This document shows, piece after piece, positions 44,580 through 55,920 of a stretch of 64,000 bases of DNA (position 1 is the stretch's first letter; the number at the start of each line of letters is the position of its first letter). Position numbers and translations under genes: made by a program. The notes under the pieces were generated by a model. It ran no database searches. It saw only the letters and a list, made by a program, of their open reading frames with translations, and was not told the origin of the DNA. The DNA comes from Shinisaurus crocodilurus (lineage: Eukaryota > Chordata > Lepidosauria > Squamata > Shinisauridae), in the NCBI GenBank assembly GCA_021292165.1, contig CM037880.1:207416255-207480254 (forward strand), given 5' to 3'.

Positions 44580-44970
44580 TCTCCTAATGTACACATTTTG
44601 GAGGACTCCATTGCAAAATTTGGAGAACTACAAAATTTGAAGGGTAACGGAGTTTCAGTGCAGGGGTTGGTTCAAAAGTGTGTGTAATTAGGTAAATTGG
44701 CTTAAAAATGTGAACCAAATGAATTCCTCTCCCATCCATACAAGCAGGCATCACATGCTCCAATTTTCTGACACCTGTTGGCATCATGGGAGCTGCGTTT
44801 TGAACTAGTTGGAGTTTCTGAACCAGCCTCACAAGCATGAGGGCACCTTTGAATCCTGTCTTATTATTTATCTTTGCAAGCCAGTCTGGGAGCCTTTTTC
44901 AGCAGAAAGGTAAAAGACAAATGCTATAGATAAATAACTAAACAAACAAACAAATAAAAATATTTTATTT
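44580..44970. repeat. AT-rich repeat end and L2-like tail
   Basis: 44580-44735 (CTCCTAATGTACACATTTTG, CAAAATTTGGAGAA) matches 17860-18060. From about 44738 a LINE-derived stretch leads into CCAGTCTGGGAGCCTTTTTC and an ACAAACAAATAAA tail. Confidence 0.5.
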
Positions 44971-45640
44971 AATTCAATGTAGCTGTTTCTAAAAAGCTTC
45001 ACTGTCCACATCTGACACAGTCAGTATGTGTTTACTACTTATCCCTACATTGCTCGGTGTATCGTGCCTGTTCAATAGGTCTAGACAGTCAAATGAAATG
45101 GGCAATTCTTTTCAGAACAGCTAATTTTCACCGTGTCTAGGATAGTTGTGTCTGTTCACTGACAAGATCATTGACTGACATCTCACCTAGACATCTTGCA
45201 CAAATATTGCCTCAGTTGGAAATGGAAACTTTTAGGGTGGGGTGGGGGAACATGTATTATTGACTTTTTTTAGTTGCCACACACATCTACTTTTGTTATC
45301 TTCTAAGGACAGATTGCGTCTCCTTGAAATCCCTCTTGTGTGCTCCATCTTTCTTCAATGTGATGTTTGACAAAGCGACCAAATGAGTTTTAAAATCCCC
45401 TCTTAGGGCAGAATCAAACTTCTTCAAAGTCAGTGAATATAGGTCCCAGGGCTTACAGAGATAGTTGGATCTGCCTGCTATTTTTTTTTTTTAAATAAAA
45501 TCATGTTATGCTTATAACATTTTTTAAAAGATGAAAAATAAATGCCATACAGAGAAAGTACTGAGGAAAACCTGCATCAGTGCTAAGGCTAAACTGCCAT
45601 GATGGTAAGAATATATCCTGCTACATGAGGAAACCTTGGA
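44971..45640. other. Single-copy DNA
   Basis: A T11 tract lies at 45481. Nothing else was recognised. Confidence 0.3.
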
Positions 45641-45837
45641 AAGGATCCAACGGGTGTCCAGCCGCTAGTGCCATGTACATGGCACTAGTGAAAACCAATG
45701 CTTGTACAACTTCAGCAGTGCTTCCTAGTGCAATGGGTTGCCCTGGAAAACTGGCAAGCATTATTGATGTTGTACAATTGTTGGTTTCCACTAGTGTAAC
45801 ATAAATAGTTCTAGTGGTCGGACACCACTGTATCCTT
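45641..45837. mobile_element. Fold-back MITE, AAGGATCC termini
   Basis: AAGGATCCAACGGGTGTCCA at the left pairs with GGACACCACTGTATCCTT at the right. Inner arms also pair: CACTAGTGAAAACCAA with TTGGTTTCCACTAGTG, and CTTGTACAACTTCA with TGATGTTGTACAA. A smaller palindrome GTGCCATGTACATGGCAC sits in the left arm. About 197 bp, no coding capacity. Confidence 0.75.
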
Positions 45838-45851
45838 CACAGTGAGTTGTG

Positions 45852-45972
45852 CAGCCTTCCTCAACCCTGGTGCCCTCCAGATGTTTTGGACTTCAACTCC
45901 CATCAGCCCCAGCCAGCTTGGCCAATGGTCAGGAATGCTGGCACTTGTAGTCCAAAACAGCAGGAGGCCACG
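45852..45972. mobile_element. Fold-back MITE, CTCCAGATGTTTTGGAC family
   Basis: CCCTCCAGATGTTTTGGACT and ACAGCAGGAGG-type ends flank CAACTCCCATCAGCCCCAGC and GGAATGCTGGCACTTGTAGT, which pair. Other copies are at 27375, 57599 and 57835. Confidence 0.7.
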
Positions 45973-46674
45973 AGATCAGCAAAGGCTGCACTGTCGCAAA
46001 GCTTCTACCATTTGTGGAAACCCCATTTTCATCCTTGTGCAGGTATCAAATCCAATACTTTGATTCCAGTTGTGCAACCTGTCCCCTCCCCTCCCCTCCT
46101 CGTCCCTGGAACACCCACCACAGATCGGCTCCGACTCTTCCACAACTGGTTGCACAACTTATTGAACAAACTGTTGCACAACTCATTGCGACTTCAATAA
46201 GCTTGGTGTTGCTAGCAAGACAACACAACCCCTTGTACTTTTTCTGCTACTGTAAAGTTTGATACATACAACCCGACATATGGAAGTTTAACCAAATGTG
46301 GAATTCTTAAAGCAAACAAAAGCGATAGCTGGTATTCATTTATTATTTCATTATGGCTCTATCAATGTTTATATCACTTTACCATTCAGCATAGGTAAAA
46401 TAAAAGTCTCTGTAGTATGTACTACTAACAAGGACCTTAGAATCCTACAGTGGGGCATGATCTTAAGTTGTTGGTTGTTAATATTTTTGCTGTTATATGC
46501 ATGATTAAGATGAAGATATAATAAGGAAAGATTCACTTTACAATTTTTTTTTCATTCTTGTCCATATGCCCTTTGAAGGAGTTGCTAAATAAAATTGTTT
46601 TCTAACAGTTTACATATCTAAAAATGGATTGGGGAAAATGGAATCCTAGACAAATAACCCAGTTTGCTTATAGG
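45973..46674. other. Single-copy DNA
   Basis: TTGCACAACT-type motifs recur at 46150-46190 (three times). No coding signal was found. Confidence 0.3.
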
Positions 46675-47080
46675 TAAGGATGTGTGAGGATTTCGTTGGG
46701 GGAGGGGGGTGGAAATCCAGCAGACTGGCCAGGCTCAACCCCTCGAACTCCATCTCACTTACCTCTTCCCCAGCTCGACTCACATTCTCCTGATTTGAGC
46801 CAGGGAAGTGACTTGCAAGTTCCCAGCGGGCCGCTGTTTATGTAGAAAATGCCTTAAGATATGCCCAAAGCGGCCGCAATGTGTGTAATTTGCGCAAATT
46901 ATGGCTGCTTTTGACATATCTTAAGGCATTTTCTATGTAAACAGTGGCCTGCCAGGAACCTGGAAGTCTGACGAGCAGCGCAGTGTGCACCTGCTTTCAG
47001 CCTGGCTTGGTGGGTGCAGGAGCGGCATCCACCAAGCCAGAGGCGGGGTGGGTCGGGTCCTGGAGGATCACCCACCCCTA
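46675..47080. mobile_element. Palindromic hAT-like element, TAGGGATG family (406 bp)
   Basis: It begins TAAGGATGTGTGAGG and ends GATCACCCACCCCTA. The central arms TAGAAAATGCCTTAAGATAT and ATATCTTAAGGCATTTTCTA are perfectly inverted around a GCGCAAATT core. It is the cleanest palindromic centre of the family. Confidence 0.8.
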
Positions 47081-47176
47081 CATAGGGATCTAAATTTCTG
47101 GGTTTTTTGCATTCATAGACAGCTCACACAAGCATCACCTTCCCCCACACACTTGTTTGCAAGTGTAGCAAACAAG

Positions 47177-47455
47177 TGTTGTTCGTTTCTGTTCGTTATT
47201 GTTCGTGAACCGCTCACGCAGGGGAGAAATTTAAGAAATATGACATAAATATAGGACTCAGGAGGTGCCTTTTTAGTTGATCAAATGTGATTCCTCTTAT
47301 CAATTTGAAGTTACGTCACACACACAGTAAAATACTGCAAAGTAAAGGCATCTCTCTCTGAACTGTTTATGATCGTCGAATCTCATTCAAAAACCTTGAG
47401 ATGAACAATTGGACAAAGGGAGGACTATCGCGAACGATCGCGAACAGATGAACAA
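47177..47455. mobile_element. Putative TIR element with TTGTTCGT termini
   Basis: The left end TTGTTCGTTTCTGTTCGTTA and the right end, read inward as TTGTTCATCTGTTCGCGATC, align over about 30 bp. The interior is AT-rich with no frame. Target duplication not found. Confidence 0.45.
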
Positions 47456-47609
47456 AGCATATTCTCGCTTGCTGAACAGCACTTTCGAAATTCTCATAGG
47501 ACAGCAGTACTTTGGTCTACCTTTATTTCACTATTTTTGAGGTCAGTTGTTATACACCTAGATTTTGGGGAGGGACATAATGTGGTATATGTTTTACTAG
47601 ATAAAAATG

Positions 47610-47767
47610 AAGGATGTGCAAATCAGCAAGACTTGCGCTCATTGAGGTTCTCCAAGTTCCACCTAAAAGTTCATTCTGACTCGTATTGGTATCTGACTGC
47701 AAGCTTTGTTTATTTTTCTTTTCACATGAAAAATTGTGCATATTTTTGTGTGCATTTTTCTTCTATT
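47610..47767 (+). repeat. AT-rich repeat with TGCATTTTT end
   Basis: It matches 5715-5870 in inverted orientation over about 150 bp: TTGAGGTTCTCCAAGTTCCA and AAAATTGTGCATATTTTTGT are shared. Confidence 0.6.
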
Positions 47768-48231
47768 GACAACACAATCCAATGTGGCTGCCCATAACAC
47801 TCCAAACTCAGGAGGATTACGGGACATCTGATGGAGGATGGCAGGAGTGCGGAGGTGAAGGTTGCCTTTGTGCTTCTTCCAACCTGCAAAATACTTAGAT
47901 GGCCTATTTTGGCTGTTTAAGCCTTTTGCCCCTGCTCACTGAGGAAGACAGGCTGAGGTGCTACCAGGATACATCGTATCCTGGTGGAGCCTGTCCCCTC
48001 CCCTCCCCTCCACTCCCATCCCCCGGAACACCCACCCCACATCGGCTCCGAGGCTGGTCTTCCAATTTTGGAACCAGCAGCCAGAGCGGTTCTTTCTGCA
48101 CCGACTGTGAGGACAGAGGGAAGGTGCTCTGAATTTGGAAGTCCTGGCTCCAACCTTGGAGTGTGTTTCCGAGTTCAGAGCTTGGACTCTGAATTTTCCT
48201 TTGGCTGTCTAGATGCCATAGGATTGTGCCC
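47768..48231 (-). mobile_element. Harbinger-like MITE, GCAATCC family
   Basis: It begins CACAATCCAATGTGGCTGCC and ends CCATAGGATTGTGCCC, followed by TAA. It is the inverted homologue of 3156-3582 and 25315-25762. Inner TACCAGGATACA/TGTATCCTGGTG-like arms lie near 47965-47985. Confidence 0.7.
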
Positions 48232-49094
48232 TAAAGTATGTATGTGCTCATTTACAAAACACTTTTTTTTTCATATGCATTTTGCAAATGTATGCATTTT
48301 TGAATGCACACTTCTTTTTTTGTTCTGTGAATTGCATCACAAGCTCAGAAATGTATGGACTTTGACTGCAGTTTACATTCTGGCCTGTGTTCAGTTCCAG
48401 GAGGTGTGAACTGGGTAAACCTGGGACAAAAATGAATGGAAAATAATTTCTCATACATCCCCCATTAATGTATAAACTATGTAGCTGCAAAAAAATCAGA
48501 AATATGTATTTCATTCCTACCTTTTAAAATTTGTATTACTTTGAAACCATGTGCTATTTTGCCAACAACGTTTGATATGGTTGTGTAGTCTTGTGTTCAA
48601 TAACCTATTTGTCACTCTTTTGTATTTAATCTTATACTCTAAAGGACATTGTTCCATTAGTAAGTCACCAGCTCTGCCTTTTATATAACTTTCATGTTAC
48701 CCTAGCATCATTTGACAAAGAAAGAACAGATGAAACCCATCCATCAAAAATTTACACTTATCAGAAGTTTAAAAATACAAGTGGCAGATGTTGCAATCTG
48801 TTTAAAATATAAAAAAGGAGGAAGGACTTGGTAAAAATAAATGTGCACATATGGAAGCACTCTTTTTAAAAAGAGAAAGAAAGAAGTATATTTTATTAGC
48901 CCTTTACTTTGTGAATGTGTTCACAAATTTAAAGAAACAAATGTATTCTGCTGCTTATGTAGCATAAACATAGAAATGTGGGGAATTTCTTTTTCTGATT
49001 TATCGATAAGACCCGGGCTATAAATAGACATACCAAAGGTAAGCTGCCAAAAATATTATCCCCCACAAAGTGTTCTCCCATACCCTGCTATAAC
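48232..49094. other. AT-rich sub-repeats, then single-copy DNA
   Basis: 48240-48440 contains CATATGCATTTTGC and TATGCATTTTTGAATGC sub-repeats. The rest shows nothing recognisable. Confidence 0.4.
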
Positions 49095-49503
49095 ATCTAC
49101 ACCAGGGGAACTGAATCTCAGGCCTGAGGGCCAAAGCCAGTCTGCCTAAGAGCCAAATTCCCACATCTGGGGCTCCCCAAACTGCTCTGCCCGCTTCTCC
49201 TTGCCTGATCCCTTTCTCCCAACTGCTGATTGCTTGTTGTGGGGTGGGGTTCCTGGCTTTTGTGCAGTTTTCTGCCCATTCTGAAAGGTAGAAATGCTTC
49301 TTCTAAGGCTTAATTACTGGCAGTAAGAGCTTGAAGCTAAAATGTACTGGTATTTTTGGTGTTTTTGGCCATGCTCCATTGCCTTTGGCCTTGTCCACTT
49401 TTGTCTTTGGCCCCAGTCACCACTGGAAATTGGCCCCAGAGAGCATCTCCTGAATTGAATTTGTCCCTCGGGCTGAAAGAGGTCCAATACCCCTGATCTA
49501 AGT
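49095..49503 (+). mobile_element. CAGGGGTG-type hAT derivative
   Basis: The element (49103-49495) begins CAGGGGAACTGAATC and ends GGTCCAATACCCCTG. The flanks ATCTACAC and ATCTAAGT share the first five bases and weakly support an 8-bp duplication. Interior as in 43801-44127. Confidence 0.75.
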
Positions 49504-49545
49504 GTATTTAGCATATACCACACTAGTCTTTTTCTCACCATCTAA

Positions 49546-49662
49546 AGGAGCAATCCCATGCATGTTTAGACAGAAAAAAGTCCTACAATTCTCAGCATTC
49601 CCCAGCCAGCCACGCATAGGACTGCACCCTAAGTTACATGAACCTGCATAGGATTGCGCCCT
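49546..49662. mobile_element. Short MITE ends, GGGTGCAATCC family
   Basis: AGGAGCAATCCCATGCATG and GGACTGCACCC (followed by TAA) bound the first copy. A second end, GCATAGGATTGCGCCC followed by TAA, abuts it. It shares TTTAGACAGAAAAAAG with 30220-30321. Confidence 0.65.
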
Positions 49663-50348
49663 AAATTACATTAAATCAATGTGTGAAGGGGGATCCAGAA
49701 TTATGATGCATAGCCCCAGCCCCAAGGTCCATGAATTCAGAACTGCATGTACAACTGTATACAGGGCTGGCTCCAGCTTTGAGGGGGCACAGACAGAGTT
49801 TCCTAGTCTCCCCATCCCCGCCCATGGCTTTGCCCCAGTGGACTTACTGGGAGACAGGGACAAAGAAAGCAGTTGGAGTATGGGTAACACTGAGAAGAGC
49901 ACTTTATATCTGCAGTGTGGGTGACAGTTCTTTAAGCACCCTGATACCCCCGATGTAACATTGCTCCAGAGCAAGACTATGTTGGAGACATTAGGAAAGG
50001 ATTAAAGAGCTCCTTCACTCTGCCACTGCTCAGTGCATCTCTCATGGCCATAATTAACATTTCCATTTTTAAAAAGCACACTTTTGTTTTTAAGAATGGG
50101 GAAAATGGGGTATTATTTCGAAAAGTGAAATAAAATCTACTTTCCTACTTGGGCAATTGTGTAATTCTTCTATAGCACAAGTGCCACCTACAGGTTATGT
50201 AGCAGGAAAGTGGGAAAGCTCCTTCTCACCACCACCGTTGTCTGGGTCAGAGTGAGAAGCAGGTGAACAAGCAGGTTGCAATGGCGAAGAGGAGCAGCAA
50301 GTCCAGGGGGCCCTTGTACAGAGGGCCCCCCTGGGGGGTGGGCCCTCA
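49663..50348. other. Single-copy DNA
   Basis: No repeat or coding signal was recognised. Confidence 0.3.
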
Positions 50349-51020
50349 CCAGGTGTCAAGGTTCCACCTGTACTAGGACACCTGGATCAGCTCCTTAAAG
50401 ATATCTACCTCGTTAAGAGCCCCTCCTGTCTCAGGATGCCAATTCTCTGCCTTTTTACCTCCTCTTCCCAGTAACGTGGGATTAGGCCTTAGGCATGGTG
50501 TAAAAGACACTCCAACAACTTGCTGTTAACAATAACTGTTTACTTTAGTAAATATTGGTAAAGTAGAATCACATTAACTTAGGGTAATTACACAAATAGA
50601 GCTGTAAGATTACAAAAAGCAAGTATAAGGGAAATAAAACGAAAAATAACACAAGGTTCTCTAACCTAGCTACACTGTCACCTGTAAGCTTAGTAGAGAT
50701 TCCTTTCCCCAGCCTTTCTTCTAGCTGTTCTGCAGTTCTTTAGTGATAGTCAGACTCTCTTCTCTGTCTGCTTCACTCTCTCTCCAATGTGTGTGTCTCT
50801 ATCTGCCACACCCTGCAGCTCCAGATCCACTCTTTATATACACTCCCCCCCCCCCAGACCTAGAAAGCTACAATCGTGTGACCTCAAACTGGAGAAATGA
50901 AACTTAACTCCCTGAGGGGAAAATGAAACTCACAAATGCTCCTCTCCCATCAGGAGATGTTTGGGCCTACAGGCTTCAAACTAACTCAAGCCTGTGTAGG
51001 CCTCAATCCTTCACACCAGG
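50349..51020 (-). mobile_element. Solo LTR 2 with perfect 5-bp target duplication
   Basis: The LTR (50354-51015, 662 bp) begins TGTCAAGG and ends CCTTCACA on the plus strand, an 8-bp imperfect terminal inverted repeat. CCAGG is exact on both sides (50349-50353 and 51016-51020). Transcription is probably on the minus strand: GTATATAAA at 50841-50833 is a good TATA box about 175 bp from that end. No canonical AATAAA was seen; AGTAAA near 50540 could serve. No internal region is present. Confidence 0.9.
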
Positions 51021-52684
51021 TGCCTAATTATGCCTACCATTGATGCCAGCTCTGCGGAGAGGGGAGGAGGAACACATGAGGCCAAGGCTCATGCTAGTAA
51101 TGTTAAGCTATGGTTTAGAGGTAAATGTGACCCAGGCCACAGTAAGTCTACATTCACAGCAATCCTAATAGTGGTTGGGTGGGTGTCCAAAGGCTGAGGA
51201 ATTGCTTTATCCAAAGTCCTGCTGAGTTTATGCCTGAGGATGAAAGTGGGAGGGGAGCTGCATCTTTCTTTCTTTCTTTATTTTGATTTCTTTCCCATTG
51301 ATTGCAATGGGAAGGAAATTATGTATGCACAAGATAAATGCACAAGATAAATGCCAGTTCCAGGACTGATGTACATTTCCTCCAATTCTGTGGGTGTGTT
51401 GGGGGAATGGATCCTGTGGATCCAAGCCTTCCTCCAATGTGCTGACTACACACCCACGGAATATCTCCTGTTTGCCTCCACTGGAGAGGCAATGGCCATG
51501 GAAACTTTATGTGGCAGCTGGGAGAGGGTTTGAGAGGGCAGATCTCCTGTTCCAAGGTCAGCTCTCCCTCTCCACCTTATTGCTCCTGGGATGCCCTCCC
51601 AGGGACAATAGAGCTTCACCCTTTAGTTACTTAATAAATAATCAAAATTAATAAACAATTATCATCCCACCAATAACTTCAGTACATTCCCCACCAAAAC
51701 AGTTAAATTTCTCCTCATGAAGCATGCTTCTTTACTTTGATATTTCTCAAGGAAGAAGGAAGGAAATGGTGGTTGTTTCCACATGTGACAACTGAAAACT
51801 AAAAAGAAAAAGAAAAAAAGAATTAAAATAAAAGCTTGCAATTCAGCTTGCATTCTCTTTAATAGGTTTGAGGCCTTTGTAAAGACTCATAAATGCACAA
51901 GATAAATGCACAAGCTTTTGACTACTTCCTTGTTCTGCAATATAACACTGATAATATATAATGGAAAATCTCATAGCAGCAGCTTACAGATTTTAAAAAG
52001 GTATCTAACGCTATTGCACTTTGCTAATAACTCATTCTGACTCTTGAGTGTTACTTTAGCTATTGAATCCAGGTTCTCTGCCTGAATATTAAAGACTTGT
52101 TAAACAGACATTTACAGACAAAAGAAATTCACCATGTGTTTCTGCATTACCAAGCATGATATTAATATTCTACTGGTGAGCTGCTGAATAAAAAAAACAA
52201 GGCCTGTTAGGAGCTCAAAATGCTAAAACTATGTCTTCATTGACTGTAACTGCATACTAAAAGCATTGCTCCATCATAAAGGAGGGAGGAAAGTTCACAA
52301 TCCATTACAATATGGCAACTGTCTGAATTTAAGGCACTCGCGTTGAGTTCCTAAAATTAATTAAAATCTTGTGCGCACTAGAGGAAGCAACAACAACAAC
52401 AACAACAACAGTTCTTCCACGTCTCCACCTACGTACCCTCGCGGTGCTCTCTCTCATGAAATTAAAGTGTGCATTAGCTTTCAGATTTGATTAATCAGTG
52501 TTCGAAAAGGTTTATTTGTGAAATGGTTGAAGAGGTTTGGTTGAATTAAATTAAAAGGAGCTTTTGCACCCTGCCTCTATTTCCTGTAGTGACCCAGCCT
52601 TTACCCTTATTGAAGCCATAATTGTCAAGCCACTTAACTCTGGTTTTGTGATAGCAAAGCTCTGCTTTTGTTATTTCAGGGAAC
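51021..52684. other. Single-copy DNA
   Basis: (CAA)n lies at 52387-52410 and a TTTC tract near 51263. The stretch 52350-52560 has several TTAATTAA- and GATTAATC-like motifs and could be conserved non-coding DNA. Nothing else was recognised. Confidence 0.35.
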
Positions 52685-52850
52685 ATAGGGAGTTGCTGTA
52701 TGCTTGCCCATCTCGCCCAGTATTGTTGACACTGACTGGCAGTGGCTCTTCCAGCATTTCAGGCAGGGGTTTTTCCAGCCAAACCTGAAGATGCCAGGGA
52801 CTGAACCTGAGATTTTCTGCATGCAAAGCTTGTGCTCTTCTTGGTAGCTG
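52685..52850 (-). mobile_element. tRNA-derived SINE (tRNA-Ala-like head)
   Basis: On the minus strand CTTTGCATGCAG and a B box (GGTTCAGTCCC) resemble a tRNA-Ala head; the body ends CACTGCCAGTCAGTGTCAAC and AATACTGGGC. It differs from the Sauria type and is decayed. Confidence 0.6.
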
Positions 52851-52968
52851 TAGTTTGGAATCATGTAATGTTTCATGAAGTCATGTGTCACCACGTTATG
52901 TACCTCTTCCTGATTGGTTGTTTCCATGTGGCCTTTCTATGTAATGTTTACTCACTGTCACTGATTGG

Positions 52969-53305
52969 TAGCGATGCATCCAATCCGGGTCGGCGCCTCC
53001 AAGTCGATTTTCGGGCTCGGCGCCGACCCGACTCCATTTTCTGCTTCAGCCCGTCCGTCGCTTCCGAGAGGCGACGGGACCCCGTGCAGGCGCAGAACGC
53101 GCCACAGGGGTCCAGCGTGCCTGCGCAGGGTTCAGGCGCGTCATTTCCGGTCCCGGAAGTGACATGACGGGACGGGACAGGCTGCGTGGCCAGCTCGCCA
53201 CGGAATGGGCGAGTCACCCCGAAGAAAAGGTAAGGCCTCGCCGGGCATGAGTGGGGCCAATTTCGGCCTCGTTCTGCCCCGGCGAGGCTCGATCGTCCAC
53301 CCCTA
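52969..53305. mobile_element. GC-rich hAT-like MITE
   Basis: It begins TAGCGATGCATCC and ends GTCCACCCCTA. It aligns with 26102-26468 nearly throughout (CAAGTCGATTTTCGGGCTCG; CATTTCCGGTCCCGGAAGTG; GGCGAGTCACCCCGAAGAAA). The flanks do not form a convincing 8-bp duplication. Confidence 0.85.
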
Positions 53306-53378
53306 CTGGTATACAGAGGAGAGAAATATGGATCTGCATATGGTGGTATATACAACCGATGTGGTCGTTCCTTTGAAC

Positions 53379-54027
53379 ATGACTGTGGTGTAAGGCGTAA
53401 CCCCACAATTCAGTTCCCTGGTGTATGTCTGCATTAGTATGTTTAGTGTGTCTAGAATGTTGAACTGAGTGGGTGTGGTTTGTGATGTCTTGGAAAGGGT
53501 GGGGGGAGGAGTATATAAGGAGTGTTTGAGTGATGTCAGAGTTAGTTAGGTTTTATGTCAGTGGGTTTAAGTGAGTTGAGTGTTATGGGAGTTGGATTAG
53601 AGAGTTTTAGGTGGTTGGAGTTAGTGTGATATGGGAGAGTGTTTGTAGTGTGTGGGGAGAGTTGGAAGTTTGGGAGTTAGGTTAGTTACAAAGTGTTTGG
53701 TGTAGGCAGGTTTTAAGTTATTTTCTGTAACTAAAATTTTGAGAATTAAAATAAACTTATTTTTATTTTGTTGGCTACCCAAAACCTACAGTGTCAGCTT
53801 GGCGTTATATTAACCTGCTTTACTTTTAAATCTACACACACACCTTTGTACCCACAGCATCATAAATTTAAGCTAGATCCTTAATAACCAGCCTTAATCT
53901 TTTCCCTCATTAGTAGGGGAAAGGTTTCATTTGACCCTCCACTCAGGTTTTTAAGTGCTGATGCTTGGCCTTAGAAGGGTTTGTGCACGTGGTCCTAAAG
54001 TGTAAGGGACCATGTCGTCGCAATGAC
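53379..54027 (+). mobile_element. Solo LTR 3 with perfect 5-bp target duplication
   Basis: The LTR (53384-54022, 639 bp) begins TGTGGTGTAAGG and ends GTCGTCGCA. ATGAC is exact on both sides (53379-53383 and 54023-54027). A TATA box (TATATAAGG, 53512-53520) and an AATAAA signal (53750-53755) are correctly ordered and spaced for plus-strand U3-R-U5. The presumed R region (53540-53770) is strongly G+T-rich. No internal region is present. Sequence differs from solo LTRs 1, 2 and 4. Confidence 0.92.
53512..53520 (+). promoter_or_regulatory. TATA box of solo LTR 3
   Basis: TATATAAGG lies 128 bp inside the LTR and 230 bp before its AATAAA signal. Start of transcription is expected near 53540-53550. 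Confidence 0.75.
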
Positions 54028-54467
54028 TGCTTTGTGGAAAGAGTCCAAATGCCTAACCTTTCCTTGAGGGTTAAAGTGACATGATCACATTTCTTCCTGA
54101 AAGAAACCAACCAACAGAATCTTCCTCTGAGAAAGAGCTAGAGCTCCCAGAGATGGATGACACCAAAGAGCCACCCATGGCAGGAGCCTGGGCCCTAAGG
54201 ACGATGACTATGGGTTCATTCCCACAGGAGAAGGGGAGTTCTGCCTCTGAGGAAGAGGCTGGGTGACTACCTGGCTGCTGAAAGCATTGTCACCTCAAGA
54301 GGCAGGCCAGTAGGTCTCCTTTAAAAATAAGTGTTCGATTAGAAAGAAGGACTCCTCAAGAAGAAGGGATTTCTTGGCTAACAAGGCCTGTAATGAACTT
54401 CAGCAGAGCCCTGGGTGGGGCTCAGGAGGCTCTGGAAATATAATCCTGCAGTATCAGTCTAGCTATA
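54028..54467. other. Single-copy DNA
   Basis: A 61-codon frame at 54081-54266 is acidic but has no recognisable domain. No repeats were seen. Confidence 0.3.
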
Positions 54468-55509
54468 GCTGGAAATAGGCATGTGTGACACTGGGAAACT
54501 TGTTTCATTTGAGCTGGTCAGACTTCCGCAGTGTTTCTGATCTGGCAATTGGAGCAGGACCATGCTGGATTCTTTTTCAGGTTCTGGAAATGTGCATGAA
54601 ATAGGTGCACACATGGAGAGCCAAGATCATGCATGTCTGTAGTGCCATTTGCACAAATTGTGATTTGCACAAATCGAGTCTTTTGCGCAGATGGGGTCTG
54701 AATCTTTAAATTTGTGTAAAGAGGTTCACATAGTTTTTAATATTTTATTGTATTCGCAAATCCATTATGTAACCCGAGGTGCAGTATATTCCCTTGGTAA
54801 ATATCCTTTTCAGTTTCATCCTCTCACTACTTCGTTATCCGTTCACCATATTCCCTACTTCACAAAAAATGTATCATTGTCGATTTTGTCTAGTTCAGAT
54901 CAGCATTATGGGTTTTCACTAAGGGTTACGTGAATTGCGCGCATCAAATAGACACACTTTCAATTATTAGTTTCAGTTATTATTTTTTGGCTCCCATGAT
55001 TTCTGCAAACAGGTCATGGTTTTTTAGTGTGTCCCCCCCCCCCATCTCATTCTGCCCATCAATATTATGCATACAATATCTGATTTCTTTTGGTAATGTA
55101 TTTGTTCTGACAAATACTGTTTATTGTTCACTCGTTTATGATTCCATTGCTGGTGGTTTTGGGGATTTTTTCGTCACAAGGTAGTGGGGCAGCCAGCTCA
55201 AGTCACGTTGGCCCAGTGAAAGGCTTAAATTTGTGCAACTCTGAGATGTGCACAAATTTCTGGCTCTGCAATTTGTGCAATTTCGGGTTCCACAATTTGT
55301 GCAAATTTCCAGAGCTTAAAAAAAAAATAATAACTCACACAAATTGCAGTCCATTTTAAAAGCAGAAATCTACATGCTGGCTTGACTCACATCAGATTGA
55401 GTCGGCACCAGGGGGAGGGGGATAGAATGGAATCTGGAGGGCCAAGTGGGGAAATCCATCAGATTTTCACCCCCCCCCAATGGATTCCTCGCACATTCCT
55501 AGCTGGAAA
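54468..55509. mobile_element. 1,026-bp hAT-like element with perfect 8-bp duplication
   Basis: The element (54476-55501) begins TAGGCATGTGTG and ends CGCACATTCCTA. GCTGGAAA is exact on both sides (54468-54475 and 55502-55509). Both end regions contain ATTTGTGCAAATT-type sub-repeats (54648-54700 and 55225-55310), linking it to the 400-bp palindromic family. The unique middle (54700-55190) lacks a recognisable transposase. It is the longest member of the group here. Confidence 0.9.
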
Positions 55510-55920
55510 CATTTTATTTTCAGCTCCAGTCTCCTGTTATCCTGACCTTGGATAGTGTTTGGGTTTCCTTGCTGCTGACCCCTGGATTCCTGCCTGATGC
55601 TGCTTTTGAACTGTGTTTCTACTTGACTGATCTCCTGGATTTTGACCTTGGCTGCATCTCAGACCTGTCTCTAGAAAGCCCCTACTTGCCTAGTAAAACT
55701 GTCCTAGGCTGTTTGCCTGCTAAATTGACTTTCCTATTGTATCCACCCCTGTATTTGCTTAGCAAAGAGCCAGACCCAGTTAGAGCAGGACTTATGAACA
55801 CATGAGTTTGGACCAATCAGCTGACAAATTACAAAATTTGGTGGCATCACTAGTGGTAATGCAAAGTATTTTGGGGTGATTTGAATGGTCTTTCAAGAGT
55901 CACAGGAGCCAGGTCAGTCA
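55510..55920. other. Single-copy DNA
   Basis: An 85-codon frame at 55548-55805 has no recognisable motif. No repeats were seen. Confidence 0.3.

Noticed and set aside
52961..53313. 8-bp target duplication for the 52969-53305 MITE
   Set aside because: The flanks CTGATTGG and CTGGTATA share only four positions, so no duplication is claimed.
32301..54022. Solo LTRs 1 and 3 as one family because both are 639 bp
   Set aside because: Their sequences, signal positions and termini beyond TGT/CA do not align; the equal length is coincidence.
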